A program made the position numbers and the translations under genes. A stretch of DNA of 48,789 bases from the NCBI RefSeq assembly GCF_010858045.1, contig NZ_JAAGVC010000042.1:1-48789 (forward strand), in the 5' to 3' direction. Origin of the DNA: Nocardia cyriacigeorgica. Lineage in GTDB: Bacteria; Actinomycetota; Actinomycetes; Mycobacteriales; Mycobacteriaceae. The notes beneath the pieces were generated by a model, which saw only the letters and a program-made list of their open reading frames with translations, made no database searches and had not been told where the DNA came from. Of the stretch, positions 17,369 to 25,713 are shown piece after piece; the first letter of the stretch is position 1; each line of letters begins with the position of its first letter.

Positions 17369-18382
17369 TCAGATGGTGTCGTTGAGCGCCTTGATCGGCA
17401 TCTTCAGCTCGCCGAGCAAGTCGAGGTCGCTCTCGGCGGGGCGGCCGAGCGTGGTCAGGTAGTTGCCGACGATGACGGCGTTGATGCCGCCGAGGATGCC
17501 CTGCTTGGCGCCGAGATCGCCGAGGGTGATCTCGCGGCCGCCGGCGAAGCGCAGGATGGTGCGCGGCAGCGCCAGCCGGAACGCGGCCACCGCACGCAGC
17601 GCATCGGCGGCAGGCAGCACCTCGAGGTCGCCGAAGGGGGTGCCCGGGCGCGGGTTGAGGAAGTTCAGCGGGACCTCGTCGGGCTCCAGTTCGGCCAGGT
17701 TGGCGGCGAATTCGGCGCGCTGTTCCAGGCTTTCGCCCATGCCGAGGATGCCGCCGCAGCAGACCTCCATGCCGGCCGCACGCACCATGCGCAGGGTGTC
17801 CCAGCGCTCCTCCCAGGTGTGGGTGGTGACGACGTTGGGGAAATGCGAGCGCGAGGTCTCCAGGTTGTGGTTGTAGCGGTGCACGCCCATGGCGGCGAGT
17901 TGGTCGACCTGTTCCTGGGTGAGCATGCCGAGCGAGCACGCGACCTGGATGTCGACTTCATTGCGGATGGCTTCGACACCGGCGGCGACCTGGGCCATCA
18001 GCCGCTCGTCCGGGCCACGCACGGCCGCGACGATGCAGAATTCGGTGGCGCCGGTCTTGGCGGTTTGCTTGGCGGCCTCCACCAGGCTCGGGATGTCGAG
18101 CCAGGCGGCGCGCACCGGCGACTGGAACAGGCCCGACTGGGAGCAGAAGTGGCAGTCCTCCGGGCAGCCGCCGGTCTTGAGGCTGATGATGCCCTCGACC
18201 TCGACCTCCGGTCCGCACCACTTCATCCGCACGTCGTGGGCCAATGCCAGCAGGTCCTCGAGCCGGTCGTCACCGAGCTCCAGTACCTCGAGAGTTTGCT
18301 CCTGGGTGAGTCCGACGCCGCGCTCGAGCACCTGCTCGCGGGCGATGGCCAGAATGTCGGTGGTCACGGGTGCCTGGGTCAC
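17369..18382 (-). CDS. Biotin synthase
   Basis: The 337-residue radical-SAM enzyme inserts sulfur into dethiobiotin. The cluster motif CxxxCxxC is at Cys73, Cys77 and Cys80 (GGCPEDCHFCSQSG). Further family motifs are AWLDIPSLVEAA, VACSLGMLTQEQ, YNHNLETSRS and PGTPF. I prefer the GTG at 18382, preceded by AAAGGGA and beginning VTQAP as in mycobacterial BioB (MTQA), over the ATG at 18400. It forms an operon with bsaP and faces bioQ across a BioQ box at 18484-18496, so repression by biotinylation status via BioQ is expected. Confidence 0.95.
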   Translation of the reverse strand: MTQAPVTTDILAIAREQVLERGVGLTQEQTLEVLELGDDRLEDLLALAHDVRMKWCGPEVEVEGIISLKTGGCPEDCHFCSQSGLFQSPVRAAWLDIPSLVEAAKQTAKTGATEFCIVAAVRGPDERLMAQVAAGVEAIRNEVDIQVACSLGMLTQEQVDQLAAMGVHRYNHNLETSRSHFPNVVTTHTWEERWDTLRMVRAAGMEVCCGGILGMGESLEQRAEFAANLAELEPDEVPLNFLNPRPGTPFGDLEVLPAADALRAVAAFRLALPRTILRFAGGREITLGDLGAKQGILGGINAVIVGNYLTTLGRPAESDLDLLGELKMPIKALNDTI

Positions 18383-18442
18383 TGCACGAATCCCTTTCAT
18401 CCGGCCGGGGCGCGGCCGTCGACGGCCGATCGAGAGGGCGTT

Positions 18443-18466
18443 CACACTGGAAGGAGTGTGCACACT
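18443..18466 (-). repeat. Overlapping inverted repeats in the bioB leader
   Basis: CACACT (18443-18448) pairs with AGTGTG (18455-18460) over a six-base loop, and AGTGTGCACACT (18455-18466) is itself a perfect palindrome, so two mutually exclusive pairings share one arm. The site lies between the BioQ box and the bioB start and may be in the 5' leader of bioB. It could be a second operator or a leader structure. Confidence 0.4.
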
Positions 18467-18483
18467 GAACCGACCCGGCAACT

Positions 18484-18496
18484 TGAACGGTGTTCA
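18484..18496. promoter_or_regulatory. BioQ box between bioB and bioQ
   Basis: TGAACGGTGTTCA is a perfect TGAAC-N3-GTTCA dyad lying between divergent bioB and bioQ. The same form occurs before bioF (35098-35110) and bioA (37425-37437). It fits the 13-bp BioQ motif known in corynebacteria and mycobacteria, and implies that BioQ represses bioB-bsaP and itself. Confidence 0.88.
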
Positions 18497-18545
18497 GGAT
18501 AGGCTAGCTCGAGAGTGAGACACAACACGACGGGAGGGTTCCAGC

Positions 18546-19136
18546 GTGCAACTGCACCGGTCCGATGTGGTCGACGGCGCCATCGCCATCCTCGACCAAT
18601 ACGGTCTCGCCGACCTCACGATGCGTCGCCTGGCCGGATCGTTGCACGTACAGCCGGGCGCCCTGTACTGGCACTTCCCGAACAAGCAGGCCCTGCTCGG
18701 CGCGGTGGCCGACCGCATCCTCGCGCCCATGGAGGATCCGCTGACGGCCACCGACTGGCCGGGCCAGCTCACCGAACTCGCGCACCGGCTGCGCAACTGC
18801 CTGCTGGCCTACCGTGACGGCGCCGAACTCGTCTCGGCCACCTACGCCTCGCGGCTGACCACCAGCAAGGGCCGCGAGCGTTTCGCCGGCGCCGCCATCC
18901 GGGCGGGCATGCCCCGCGCCGAGGCCGAACTGGCGGCGTTCACGCTGCTGTATTACGTGCTCGGGCACACCGTCGACGAGCAGTCGCGGATGCAGATGGA
19001 TTCGGCGGGCGCGCTCGCCGACGCGGCGTCACCGCTCGAGCAGACCGAATCCATCGACCCCACAGCCCGTTTCGATTTCGGACTGCAGTTGTTCGTCGGC
19101 GGTATCCGGCACCTGCTCGGCTCACGCGTGCGCTGA
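18546..19136 (+). CDS. TetR family biotin repressor BioQ
   Basis: The 196-residue product has an N-terminal TetR helix-turn-helix (about residues 6-50, LADLTMRRLAGSLHVQPGAL then YWHF) and a helical C-terminal domain. Three lines point to BioQ: it is divergent from bioB, a TGAAC-N3-GTTCA box lies between them, and the same box precedes bioF and bioA. BioQ represses biotin synthesis genes in actinobacteria lacking a BirA-type repressor. The ATG at 18546 follows a GGGAGGGTT ribosome binding site. A strong hairpin directly follows the stop codon. Confidence 0.82.
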   Translation: MQLHRSDVVDGAIAILDQYGLADLTMRRLAGSLHVQPGALYWHFPNKQALLGAVADRILAPMEDPLTATDWPGQLTELAHRLRNCLLAYRDGAELVSATYASRLTTSKGRERFAGAAIRAGMPRAEAELAAFTLLYYVLGHTVDEQSRMQMDSAGALADAASPLEQTESIDPTARFDFGLQLFVGGIRHLLGSRVR

Positions 19137-19171
19137 GCGGGCCGGCGCAGTGCTCGCGCGCCGGCCCGCTC
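19135..19171. terminator. Bidirectional terminator between bioQ and the monooxygenase gene
   Basis: GAGCGGGCCGGCGC (19135-19148) pairs perfectly with GCGCCGGCCCGCTC (19158-19171) around a nine-base loop. It overlaps the bioQ stop codon and lies 23 bases beyond the stop of the convergent monooxygenase gene, so it can end both transcripts. Confidence 0.75.
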
Positions 19172-19194
19172 GGAGCCGGATGGCTATCGGGCGC

Positions 19195-20544
19195 TCACCG
19201 GGCCAGTGCGGGCCGTCGCGCGAACCGGCTCTCCGGACGCGGCAACCCGAAGTGATCGCGCAATGTGGTCCCCCGGTATTCGGTGCGGAACAGCCCGCGC
19301 TCACGCAGGATCGGCACCACGGTCTCGGTGAACACCTCGAGCCCGCCCGGGTAATACGGCGGCATCACATTGAATCCGTCGGCCGCACCGTGGCGGAACC
19401 ATTCTTCGATGGTGTCGGCCACCTGTTCCGGTGTTCCGGCGACGACCCGATGCCCGCGCGCACCGGCCAGCCGATACAGCAGTCCACGCACCGTGGGACG
19501 TTCCCGCTCCACGATTCCCGCCACCACTTGCAGGCGGCTCTGGGCGTTATCGGTGACGTCGCCGGCATCGGCGAACAATTCGTACGGCACCGGCTCGTCG
19601 AGTGCCAGATGCCGCAGACTCTTGCCCGCGATGCTCTCCAGCTGCGTCAGACCGTATTCCGGCACGGTGAGCTCGTTGAACTCCCGTTCCAGCCGCCGCG
19701 CCGCGGCTTCGGTGTCGGCGATGAACGGGCTGATGCCGGGCAGGATCTTGACGTGCTCGGGATCGCGGCCGAAGCCGCGCGCCCGCTCCTTGATGTCGCG
19801 GTAGAACCGCTGCGCGTCCTCGAGCCGCTGGTGCGCGGTGAAGATGGCCTCGGCGTAGCGGCCCGCGAAGGCGCGGCCGTCATTGGACGCACCGGCCTGC
19901 ACCAGCACCGGATAGCCCTGCGGCGTGCGCGCGGAGCTGAACGGGCCACGCACGCGCAGGTATTCGCCGTCGAAGTCGATCCGGTGGATCTTGTCCGGGT
20001 CGGCGTAGCGTCCGGCCGCGCGGTCGAACACGATCGCGTCGTCTTCCCAGCTGTCCCACAGCGCGACCACCGCGTCGACGAATTCCCGTGCCCTGGCATA
20101 GCGTTCGCGATGATCGGGGTGCCGGTCGAGACCGAAGTTGGCCGCCGCCGCCTCGGTTCCGGTGGTGACGATGTTCCAGCCCGCGCGGCCGCCGGAGATG
20201 TGGTCGAGCGAGGAGAACAGCCGCGCCAGGTTGTAGGGCTCGTAGTAGGTGGTCGAGGCCGTCGCGATCAACCCGAGATGCGTTGTCGCCGCGGCGATCG
20301 CGGTGAGCAGCGTGATCGGCTCCAGCCCCGGCGCGGCATTGAACTCCACGTTGGTGCGCAGAGCGGGCCCGTCGGCGAAGAACACCGCGTCGAAGGTCGC
20401 GGCCTCGGCGGTGCGGGCGATCTGCTGGTAATAAGACACGTCGTAGATCCGGTCGGCGCCGCTGTCGGGATGCCGCCAGGCCGCCTCGTGATGGCCGGCC
20501 GGGTAGATGAACGCGTTGAGACTCAACTGTCGCTGCTCGGTCAT
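19195..20544 (-). CDS. FMN-dependent monooxygenase, NtaA/SnaA/DszA/DmoA type (LLM class)
   Basis: The 449-residue product is a two-component flavin monooxygenase of the nitrilotriacetate/dibenzothiophene sulfone family. Markers are the N-terminal LSLNAFIYPAGHHEAAWRHP, FDAVFFADG, LDHISGGRAGWNIVTTG, a long GYPVLVQAGASNDGR loop and the C-terminal LFRTEYRGTTLRDHFGLPRP. It should use reduced FMN to oxidise an organosulfur or related compound. Its ATG overlaps the stop of the ATPase gene (ATGA), so it is the last gene of a coupled ABC-transporter operon, supporting a role in releasing sulfur from an imported sulfonate or sulfone. Confidence 0.85.
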   Translation of the reverse strand: MTEQRQLSLNAFIYPAGHHEAAWRHPDSGADRIYDVSYYQQIARTAEAATFDAVFFADGPALRTNVEFNAAPGLEPITLLTAIAAATTHLGLIATASTTYYEPYNLARLFSSLDHISGGRAGWNIVTTGTEAAAANFGLDRHPDHRERYARAREFVDAVVALWDSWEDDAIVFDRAAGRYADPDKIHRIDFDGEYLRVRGPFSSARTPQGYPVLVQAGASNDGRAFAGRYAEAIFTAHQRLEDAQRFYRDIKERARGFGRDPEHVKILPGISPFIADTEAAARRLEREFNELTVPEYGLTQLESIAGKSLRHLALDEPVPYELFADAGDVTDNAQSRLQVVAGIVERERPTVRGLLYRLAGARGHRVVAGTPEQVADTIEEWFRHGAADGFNVMPPYYPGGLEVFTETVVPILRERGLFRTEYRGTTLRDHFGLPRPESRFARRPALAR

Positions 20545-21287
20545 GACGCCTGCTTCACCTGCGCTGCCTGCGGCTCGACACCGAGCCCGCCGAGCAGCTC
20601 CTCTCGATACTGCGCGAAGGCCGGATCGCTGTGCCGGCGTGGGTGTTCCAAATCTATGCGGCGGTCCAGCACGATGCGCCCCGCTTCCAGGACGAGTACG
20701 CGATCGGCCAGCGACACCGCCTCGTCCACATCATGGGTCACCAGCAGCACGGCCGGAGTGTGCTTGGCGCACAGCTCGCGCAACAGCGCATGCATCCGGA
20801 TCCGGGTGAGCGCGTCGAGCGCGCCGAAGGGCTCGTCGGCCAGCAGCAGGGCCGGTGCGCGCACCAGCGAACGGGCCAGCGCCACCCGCTGCTGTTCACC
20901 ACCGGACAGCTCGCGCGGCCAGGCCTTCTCCCGGCCGGCCAGGCCGACTTCGGCGAGCGCGTCCCGGCCGCGGTCGGCGGCACCGGGCCCGGTCAGCCCG
21001 AGGGTGACGTTGGCGAGCACCCGTGTCCACGGCAGCAGCCGCGAATCCTGGAACACCACCGCCTTTTCCGCGGGCACCGACAACTCCCCCGAGCCGGGCA
21101 CACCGTCGTCGAGTTCGGCCAGCGCCCGCAGCAAGGTGCTCTTCCCGGAGCCGCTGCGGCCCAGCAGCGCCACGAATTCACCGCGCGCGATATCGAGATC
21201 GAGGCCGTCGAGAACCACCCGCTCACCGAAGCCGCGAGTGAGCGCGCGGGCCCGGACGAGGTTCAGTCGCCGAGAGTCTGCCGCCAT
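20541..21287 (-). CDS. ABC transporter ATP-binding protein (SsuB/TauB-like)
   Basis: The 248-residue product has Walker A GRSGSGKST (about residues 43-51), the signature LSGGEQQRVALARSL, Walker B LLLADEP and the His switch LLVTHDVDEAV. The VVFQDSRLLPW segment is characteristic of nitrate/sulfonate/taurine importers. I start it at the ATG at 21287 after GGAAGG; it therefore overlaps the permease 3' end by 25 bases. It ends with a four-base overlap with the monooxygenase gene. It should energise uptake by the adjacent permease and lipoprotein. Confidence 0.88.
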   Translation of the reverse strand: MAADSRRLNLVRARALTRGFGERVVLDGLDLDIARGEFVALLGRSGSGKSTLLRALAELDDGVPGSGELSVPAEKAVVFQDSRLLPWTRVLANVTLGLTGPGAADRGRDALAEVGLAGREKAWPRELSGGEQQRVALARSLVRAPALLLADEPFGALDALTRIRMHALLRELCAKHTPAVLLVTHDVDEAVSLADRVLVLEAGRIVLDRRIDLEHPRRHSDPAFAQYREELLGGLGVEPQAAQVKQAS

Positions 21288-22126
21288 GACAGCGCCTTCC
21301 TTTCCACGGTGCGTACCGCGAGATCGCCGAGCAGCCCGAGCAGGCCGTAGATGACCAGGCCCACCACGATGACGTCGATCTGGCCGTAGGTGCGGGCCTG
21401 GGTCATCAGATAGCCGATGCCGCTGGTCGCGTTGACCTGTTCGACCACCACCAGCGCCAGCCAGGAGATGGTGACGGCCAGCCGCAGCCCGGTGAAGAAC
21501 CCGGGCAGCGAACCGGGCAGGGCGATGGTGCGGATGAACGCCGTCCGCGACAGGCCCACCGTCTCGGCGAGTTCGACATAGCGTGCGTCGACGCTGCGCA
21601 GATGCGCGTGGGTGTTGATGTAGACCGGGATGAGCACGCTGGTGGTGATGACGATGAGCTTCATCTGCTCGCCGATGCCGAACCACACGATGAACAGCGG
21701 GATCAATGCCAGCGTCGGGATGGAGCGTTTGATCTGGATCGGCCCGTCCACCAGTGCCTCACCGAGGCGGCTGAGCCCGGCGATCAAGGCGAGCACCACC
21801 CCGATGACCACGCCGAGCACCAGACTGATCCCGGCCCGTTGCAGCGAGGTGAGCAGGTTGGATTGCAGGCGGCCGTCGGCGATGAGCTCGCCCGCGGTCT
21901 GCGCGACCGTCCACGGCGCGGGCAACGTCTCCGGGTCGAGCGCACCGGAAGCGGACCCGGCGATCCACGCGGCGATCAGCAGCGCGGGTCCGAGCGCCGC
22001 GCCGAACGGGATCGCCCGGCCCGGACCGAGCGTGCGGCGGGTGCGCTTGCGTGCGGCGAGCGCGGGGGTGGACGCAGTGCGCGGTACCCGTCCGACGACG
22101 CCCGCGCGTGCGGTATGGACAGCCAT
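21263..22126 (-). CDS. ABC transporter permease (SsuC/TauC-like)
   Basis: The 287-residue product has about six membrane segments and the EAA loop of binding-protein-dependent permeases (VELAETVGLSRTAFIRTIALPGSLPGFF). LALIPLFIVWFGIGEQMK is typical of the sulfonate/nitrate group. The ATG at 22126 overlaps the stop of the upstream binding-protein gene (TGATG), indicating translational coupling. It forms the membrane channel with the ATPase encoded downstream. Confidence 0.88.
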   Translation of the reverse strand: MAVHTARAGVVGRVPRTASTPALAARKRTRRTLGPGRAIPFGAALGPALLIAAWIAGSASGALDPETLPAPWTVAQTAGELIADGRLQSNLLTSLQRAGISLVLGVVIGVVLALIAGLSRLGEALVDGPIQIKRSIPTLALIPLFIVWFGIGEQMKLIVITTSVLIPVYINTHAHLRSVDARYVELAETVGLSRTAFIRTIALPGSLPGFFTGLRLAVTISWLALVVVEQVNATSGIGYLMTQARTYGQIDVIVVGLVIYGLLGLLGDLAVRTVERKALSWRQTLGD

Positions 22127-23217
22127 CAGTTGCTCCCCGGTGCGAAGCCGGCGCCGACCTGGCCGACGGTTTCGGTGATGACGGCGTCGAATCGCAGGTC
22201 GATGCCGTCGGCGGCGTCGACCTTGCGCGGCAGTTCGCCGGCGGCGTCGATGACGTCGATGGTGGCCTGCTGGCGATCGATCAGCTGCTGGTCCAGATGC
22301 GGGAAGGTGATGGTGCCACGCGATTCCACGATGCGGGTGGCGTCGTCGAGGCTCACCTTCTGGTTGTCCACGTAGTACTTCTGCGCCCATTCGCCGCGGT
22401 GCTCGTTCACCCACTGCCACGACCGCACGTACGCGGCCACCAGCGCCCGCACCGCGGCGGCCTTGGCCGGATCACGCACCACCTCGCGGCGCGCGTACAG
22501 ATAGGTGAGCCCCGGGTAGGTGCCCTCGGTTTCCTCGGCCGGGATCAGCGAGGTGCCCGGAGTGCGCAGGAACCGGGTGGTGTTGGGTTCATTGAGCGGC
22601 GCGAGATCGACCTGGCCGGTGCGTACCGCGTCCAGGAATTCGGCGAGCTGGATGCGCACCAACTCCACGTCGGAGGTCCGCAGCCCGGCCTTGTCCAGCA
22701 AACGCAGCACCGCCGCCTGCTGTGAGGTCCCCTCGGCGTAGGCGATCTTCTTCCCCTTGATCTCCGCGGCCGTGCGCACCGAGACACCGGGCGCCACCGC
22801 GAATCGCAAAGCGCTGGGATCGATCTGCGCCGCCGCGACGATCGGCACGTCCTGTTTCGCGGCGAGGGCGTGGATGGGCGGGACATCGCCGACCCAGGCG
22901 GCGTCGGCGGCCCCGGCGCGGAACGATTCCAGGATGGCCGGCCCGCCGACGAAGTTGGCGAACTCGACCTCGAACGGCAGCTTGTCCAGCTCGCCCGAGA
23001 GCAGCAGTTGATGGCGCAGCAGTTCGGATTGGTCGGCGAGGACGAGCTTGGTGCCCGGCGGCACCTCGGTGGGCAGCGGCCCGTCGACGACAGACCCCGC
23101 CTCCGTCGTGTCGGAGGCACATCCGGTCAGCGCGAACGTCGCGAACGATACCGCGGCGAGCAGGAGGGCGGCGGTGCGGCCGCGCGGGCCGGTGCGGGAG
23201 ATACGAGGTCGAGCCAT
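22126..23217 (-). CDS. ABC transporter substrate-binding lipoprotein (SsuA-like)
   Basis: The 363-residue product begins with a basic, hydrophobic signal and the lipobox LTGC, so it should be lipid-anchored on the outer face of the membrane. The mature part resembles aliphatic sulfonate/nitrate/taurine binding proteins (LVLADQSELLRHQLLLSGEL, AAWVGDVPPIHALAAKQ, IKGKKIAYAEGTSQQAAVLRLL). The start at 23217 gives a normal signal peptide; the longer frame is not supported. It is the first gene of the four-gene uptake and monooxygenase operon. A palindrome CCGTTAACGG (23253-23262) lies about 36 bases upstream and might be an operator. Confidence 0.88.
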   Translation of the reverse strand: MARPRISRTGPRGRTAALLLAAVSFATFALTGCASDTTEAGSVVDGPLPTEVPPGTKLVLADQSELLRHQLLLSGELDKLPFEVEFANFVGGPAILESFRAGAADAAWVGDVPPIHALAAKQDVPIVAAAQIDPSALRFAVAPGVSVRTAAEIKGKKIAYAEGTSQQAAVLRLLDKAGLRTSDVELVRIQLAEFLDAVRTGQVDLAPLNEPNTTRFLRTPGTSLIPAEETEGTYPGLTYLYARREVVRDPAKAAAVRALVAAYVRSWQWVNEHRGEWAQKYYVDNQKVSLDDATRIVESRGTITFPHLDQQLIDRQQATIDVIDAAGELPRKVDAADGIDLRFDAVITETVGQVGAGFAPGSN

Positions 23218-23283
23218 GCCGGAATTCAACAATCCGGGCCCGCCGCCGAACACCGTTAACGGCACCGTGATCCGAACTCGGGC

Positions 23284-24438
23284 TCACCGTCCGGCGTCGA
23301 CGCGGTCGGCGCTCTGCTGTTCGAACCGTTCCACGAACGGCTGCACCTGCTGGGCGAGCACGGTGTTGTACTCGTGCGGGCGCTGCCGTGGATTGGCGTG
23401 GCCGGTGCCGTGCGGCAGCACCACCAGCAGCGCGCCGTCCACGCCGCCGACCTCGTCGATGAGCACCTGATGGGTGCGTTCGACGTCGACCACGTCGTCC
23501 CGGTGGGCGTCGTGCGGGCGGATGAACACGATCGCCGGCCGCGGCTTGCCGTCGGCGGGCTCGGACAGCGCGCGCAGGTTGTCGGCCGAACCACCGGCCA
23601 CGATGGCCAGGAATTGGGATTCGATCAGGCCGTTGCTGGCGGCGTCGGGGTTGAAGATCTTGTCGCGCAGCACTTCGGCCACCACATCACCCAACTCGGC
23701 GACGCGGATACCGGGGACGCCCTCGCGGTCGACGAAACGTTCCCGGCGCGCATAGGTTTCGACGGTCAGGCGCAGCGTGCGGCTCTCCCTGGCACCGGGC
23801 AGCCAGCCCATCCACCGCACCATGTCCTGGCCGCGGCCGCGTTTGTCGGGTCGTACCGCGTCGAGGTCGAGCGGGGTGCAGTCGAGCAGCACCGCGACCA
23901 GGCGCAGCTCGCTGCCGGTGTGGATGTGCTGGCCCACCTCGAGCGCGATCACCCCACCCATGCTGTGGCCGGTGAGCACGATATTGCGGATCCCGGACAT
24001 CACCGCGGCCCGGATGATCAGATCGGCGATCACCTTGGTGTCGATACCGCGATTGTCGTAGCGGATCGCCCACACCACGCCCATCGTGGCCAGTGCGGGC
24101 AGTGCCTCGGCGGTGTCGGAGGCGTTGAGACCGCCCAGACCGACCATGTCGACGACGGCGGTATCCCAGTCCCCCGGATCGGCGGGCGCGGAGATCGGCA
24201 GCAGCGACGGCTCGGTGCCCGCCAGCCGCGCCCGCTCCGGCGCGACATCGTGTACCCAGTACTGGACCATGCCGATCAGCACGATCAGCACCAGCGCACC
24301 GACCCGCGACAACACCAACCGGGTGCGGCGCAACGTCGTCCAGTTGTGCCCGAGCCGGGTCTCGGCCAATCGGGCCCGCCGTCGCGCGTCGTCCCAGTCG
24401 GTGACAGTGGACGGGTGTCGATCGTCCAGCGGCGACAT
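23284..24438 (-). CDS. Membrane-anchored alpha/beta hydrolase
   Basis: The 384-residue product has one N-terminal membrane segment (about residues 40-60, LVLSRVGALVLIVLIGMVQYW) and a hydrolase domain. The nucleophile elbow GHSMG (Ser159) is preceded by NIVLTGHSMGGVIALEV, and a late His lies in LPHGTGHANP. It may be an esterase or lipase acting at the membrane or outside; the substrate is unknown. The ATG at 24436-24438 begins the frame. It runs in the same direction as the sulfur operon, 66 bases upstream of ssuA-like, and could be read together with it, but nothing ties their functions. Confidence 0.75.
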   Translation of the reverse strand: MSPLDDRHPSTVTDWDDARRRARLAETRLGHNWTTLRRTRLVLSRVGALVLIVLIGMVQYWVHDVAPERARLAGTEPSLLPISAPADPGDWDTAVVDMVGLGGLNASDTAEALPALATMGVVWAIRYDNRGIDTKVIADLIIRAAVMSGIRNIVLTGHSMGGVIALEVGQHIHTGSELRLVAVLLDCTPLDLDAVRPDKRGRGQDMVRWMGWLPGARESRTLRLTVETYARRERFVDREGVPGIRVAELGDVVAEVLRDKIFNPDAASNGLIESQFLAIVAGGSADNLRALSEPADGKPRPAIVFIRPHDAHRDDVVDVERTHQVLIDEVGGVDGALLVVLPHGTGHANPRQRPHEYNTVLAQQVQPFVERFEQQSADRVDAGR

Positions 24439-24514
24439 ATTTTCACTGTAGGCACGGCGCGCGAACCTCTGCCATCGCCGCGACCCGGCGCCACGGCGAA
24501 CCGGACCGATCGGT

Positions 24515-24629
24515 AGAGTTCGGCCTCACCCTCGGTGGGTGCGGGAATCCGGTGCAAATCCGGGACGGTCGCGCCACTGTGAGCGCCCACTGCGGGCGCG
24601 AGTCAGACCTCCCCCACCGGACGAACTCT
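24515..24629 (+). ncRNA. Cobalamin riboswitch
   Basis: The region carries the conserved cobalamin aptamer core: GAATCCGGTGCAAATCCGGG (24545-24564), CGCCACTGTGAGCG after it, and the B12 box GCGAGTCAGACCT (24598-24610 region). The outer helix P1 is visible as AGAGTTCG (24515-24522) pairing perfectly with CGAACTCT (24622-24629). It precedes an ABC importer operon, so B12 binding should switch off transporter synthesis. The 52 bases between P1 and the first start codon hold the expression platform. Confidence 0.92.
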
Positions 24630-24681
24630 GGAGAGGCCGCGACTTGCCTGTGGAGCGCTGTTCATCGATGGTGCGTGCGCG

Positions 24682-25713
24682 ATGACTCGTGTCAGCACCG
24701 CTGTCGTCGTCCCGTTGCTGCTGGCCGCGCTGGCCGCGGTCATGGTGCTGGCCACCGGATTCGGCGCGGAATCGCTGCCGGTATCGGGCGTGGTCGAGGT
24801 CCTGACCCACCGCCTGAGCGGCCGGATTCCGCCGGACCCCGGCCTGGACACCATCGTCTGGCAGTTGCGGGTGCCGCGCACCGTGCTGGCCGCGATCGTC
24901 GGTGCCGGGCTGGCGCTGGCCGGTGCGGCCATGCAGACGCTGGTACGCAACCCCTTGGCCGACCCGTTTCTGCTCGGCGTGTCCTCCGGCGCCGGGGTCG
25001 GTGCCGCGGCGGTGATCACCTCGGGTGTGTTCGCGGGGGCGGGGATCTGGGCATTGTCCGGCGGCGCGCTGATGGGCGCGTTCGCGGCGGCGGCGCTGGT
25101 GTTCATGATCGCGGTGACCCAGGGCGGGCTGACCCCGCTGCGGCTGGTGCTGACCGGCACCGTGCTGGCCTCGGCGTTCTCGGCGCTCACCAGCTATCTG
25201 ATCTTTCGCAGCACCGATCCGGCGGCCGCGCAGTCGGTGCTGTTCTGGCTGCTCGGCAGCCTGGCGGGGGCGGACTGGACCAAAATCGCGGTGCCGCTGG
25301 CGGTGGTCGCGGCCGCCGCGGTGGCGCTGATCGCGGCATCGGGCTGGCTGGACGCGCTGCATCTGGGCGCCGATACCGCCGGTTCCCTCGGGGTCCCGGT
25401 GCGTGAGCTGCGGATCGCGCTGTTCGTGCTGCTCGCGGTGCTGGTGGGCGTGCTGGTGGCGGTGTCGGGCGGGATCGGCTTCGTCGGCCTGGTGGTGCCG
25501 CACGCGGCGCGCCTGGTGGTCGGGCCACGCCATCGCGCGCTGCTGCCCGCCTGCGCGCTGCTGGGCGCGCTGTTCCTGGTGATCGCCGATGCCGCGACCC
25601 GAGTCCTGGTGCGCCCCACCGAGATACCGGTCGGGGTGTTGACCGGGCTGATCGGCGCGCCGGCGTTCCTGATCCTGATGGGCCGGCGTCATTACCGGTT
25701 CGGTGCGTCGTGA
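24682..25713 (+). CDS. FecCD/BtuC family ABC permease, probably for cobalamin
   Basis: The 343-residue product has about nine or ten membrane helices and BtuC-like motifs: WQLRVPRTVLAAIVGAGLAL, AMQTLVRNPLADPFLLGVSSGAG, GGIGFVGLVVPHAARL and the C-terminal EIPVGVLTGLIGAPAFL. Members import cobalamin, haem or iron-siderophores; the upstream riboswitch points to cobalamin or a corrinoid. The ATG at 24682 overlaps the end of a five-codon frame (ATG at 24668, product MVRAR) as ATGA, hinting at translational coupling in the riboswitch leader. It is the first gene of a permease-ATPase-lipoprotein operon. Confidence 0.9.
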   Translation: MTRVSTAVVVPLLLAALAAVMVLATGFGAESLPVSGVVEVLTHRLSGRIPPDPGLDTIVWQLRVPRTVLAAIVGAGLALAGAAMQTLVRNPLADPFLLGVSSGAGVGAAAVITSGVFAGAGIWALSGGALMGAFAAAALVFMIAVTQGGLTPLRLVLTGTVLASAFSALTSYLIFRSTDPAAAQSVLFWLLGSLAGADWTKIAVPLAVVAAAAVALIAASGWLDALHLGADTAGSLGVPVRELRIALFVLLAVLVGVLVAVSGGIGFVGLVVPHAARLVVGPRHRALLPACALLGALFLVIADAATRVLVRPTEIPVGVLTGLIGAPAFLILMGRRHYRFGAS

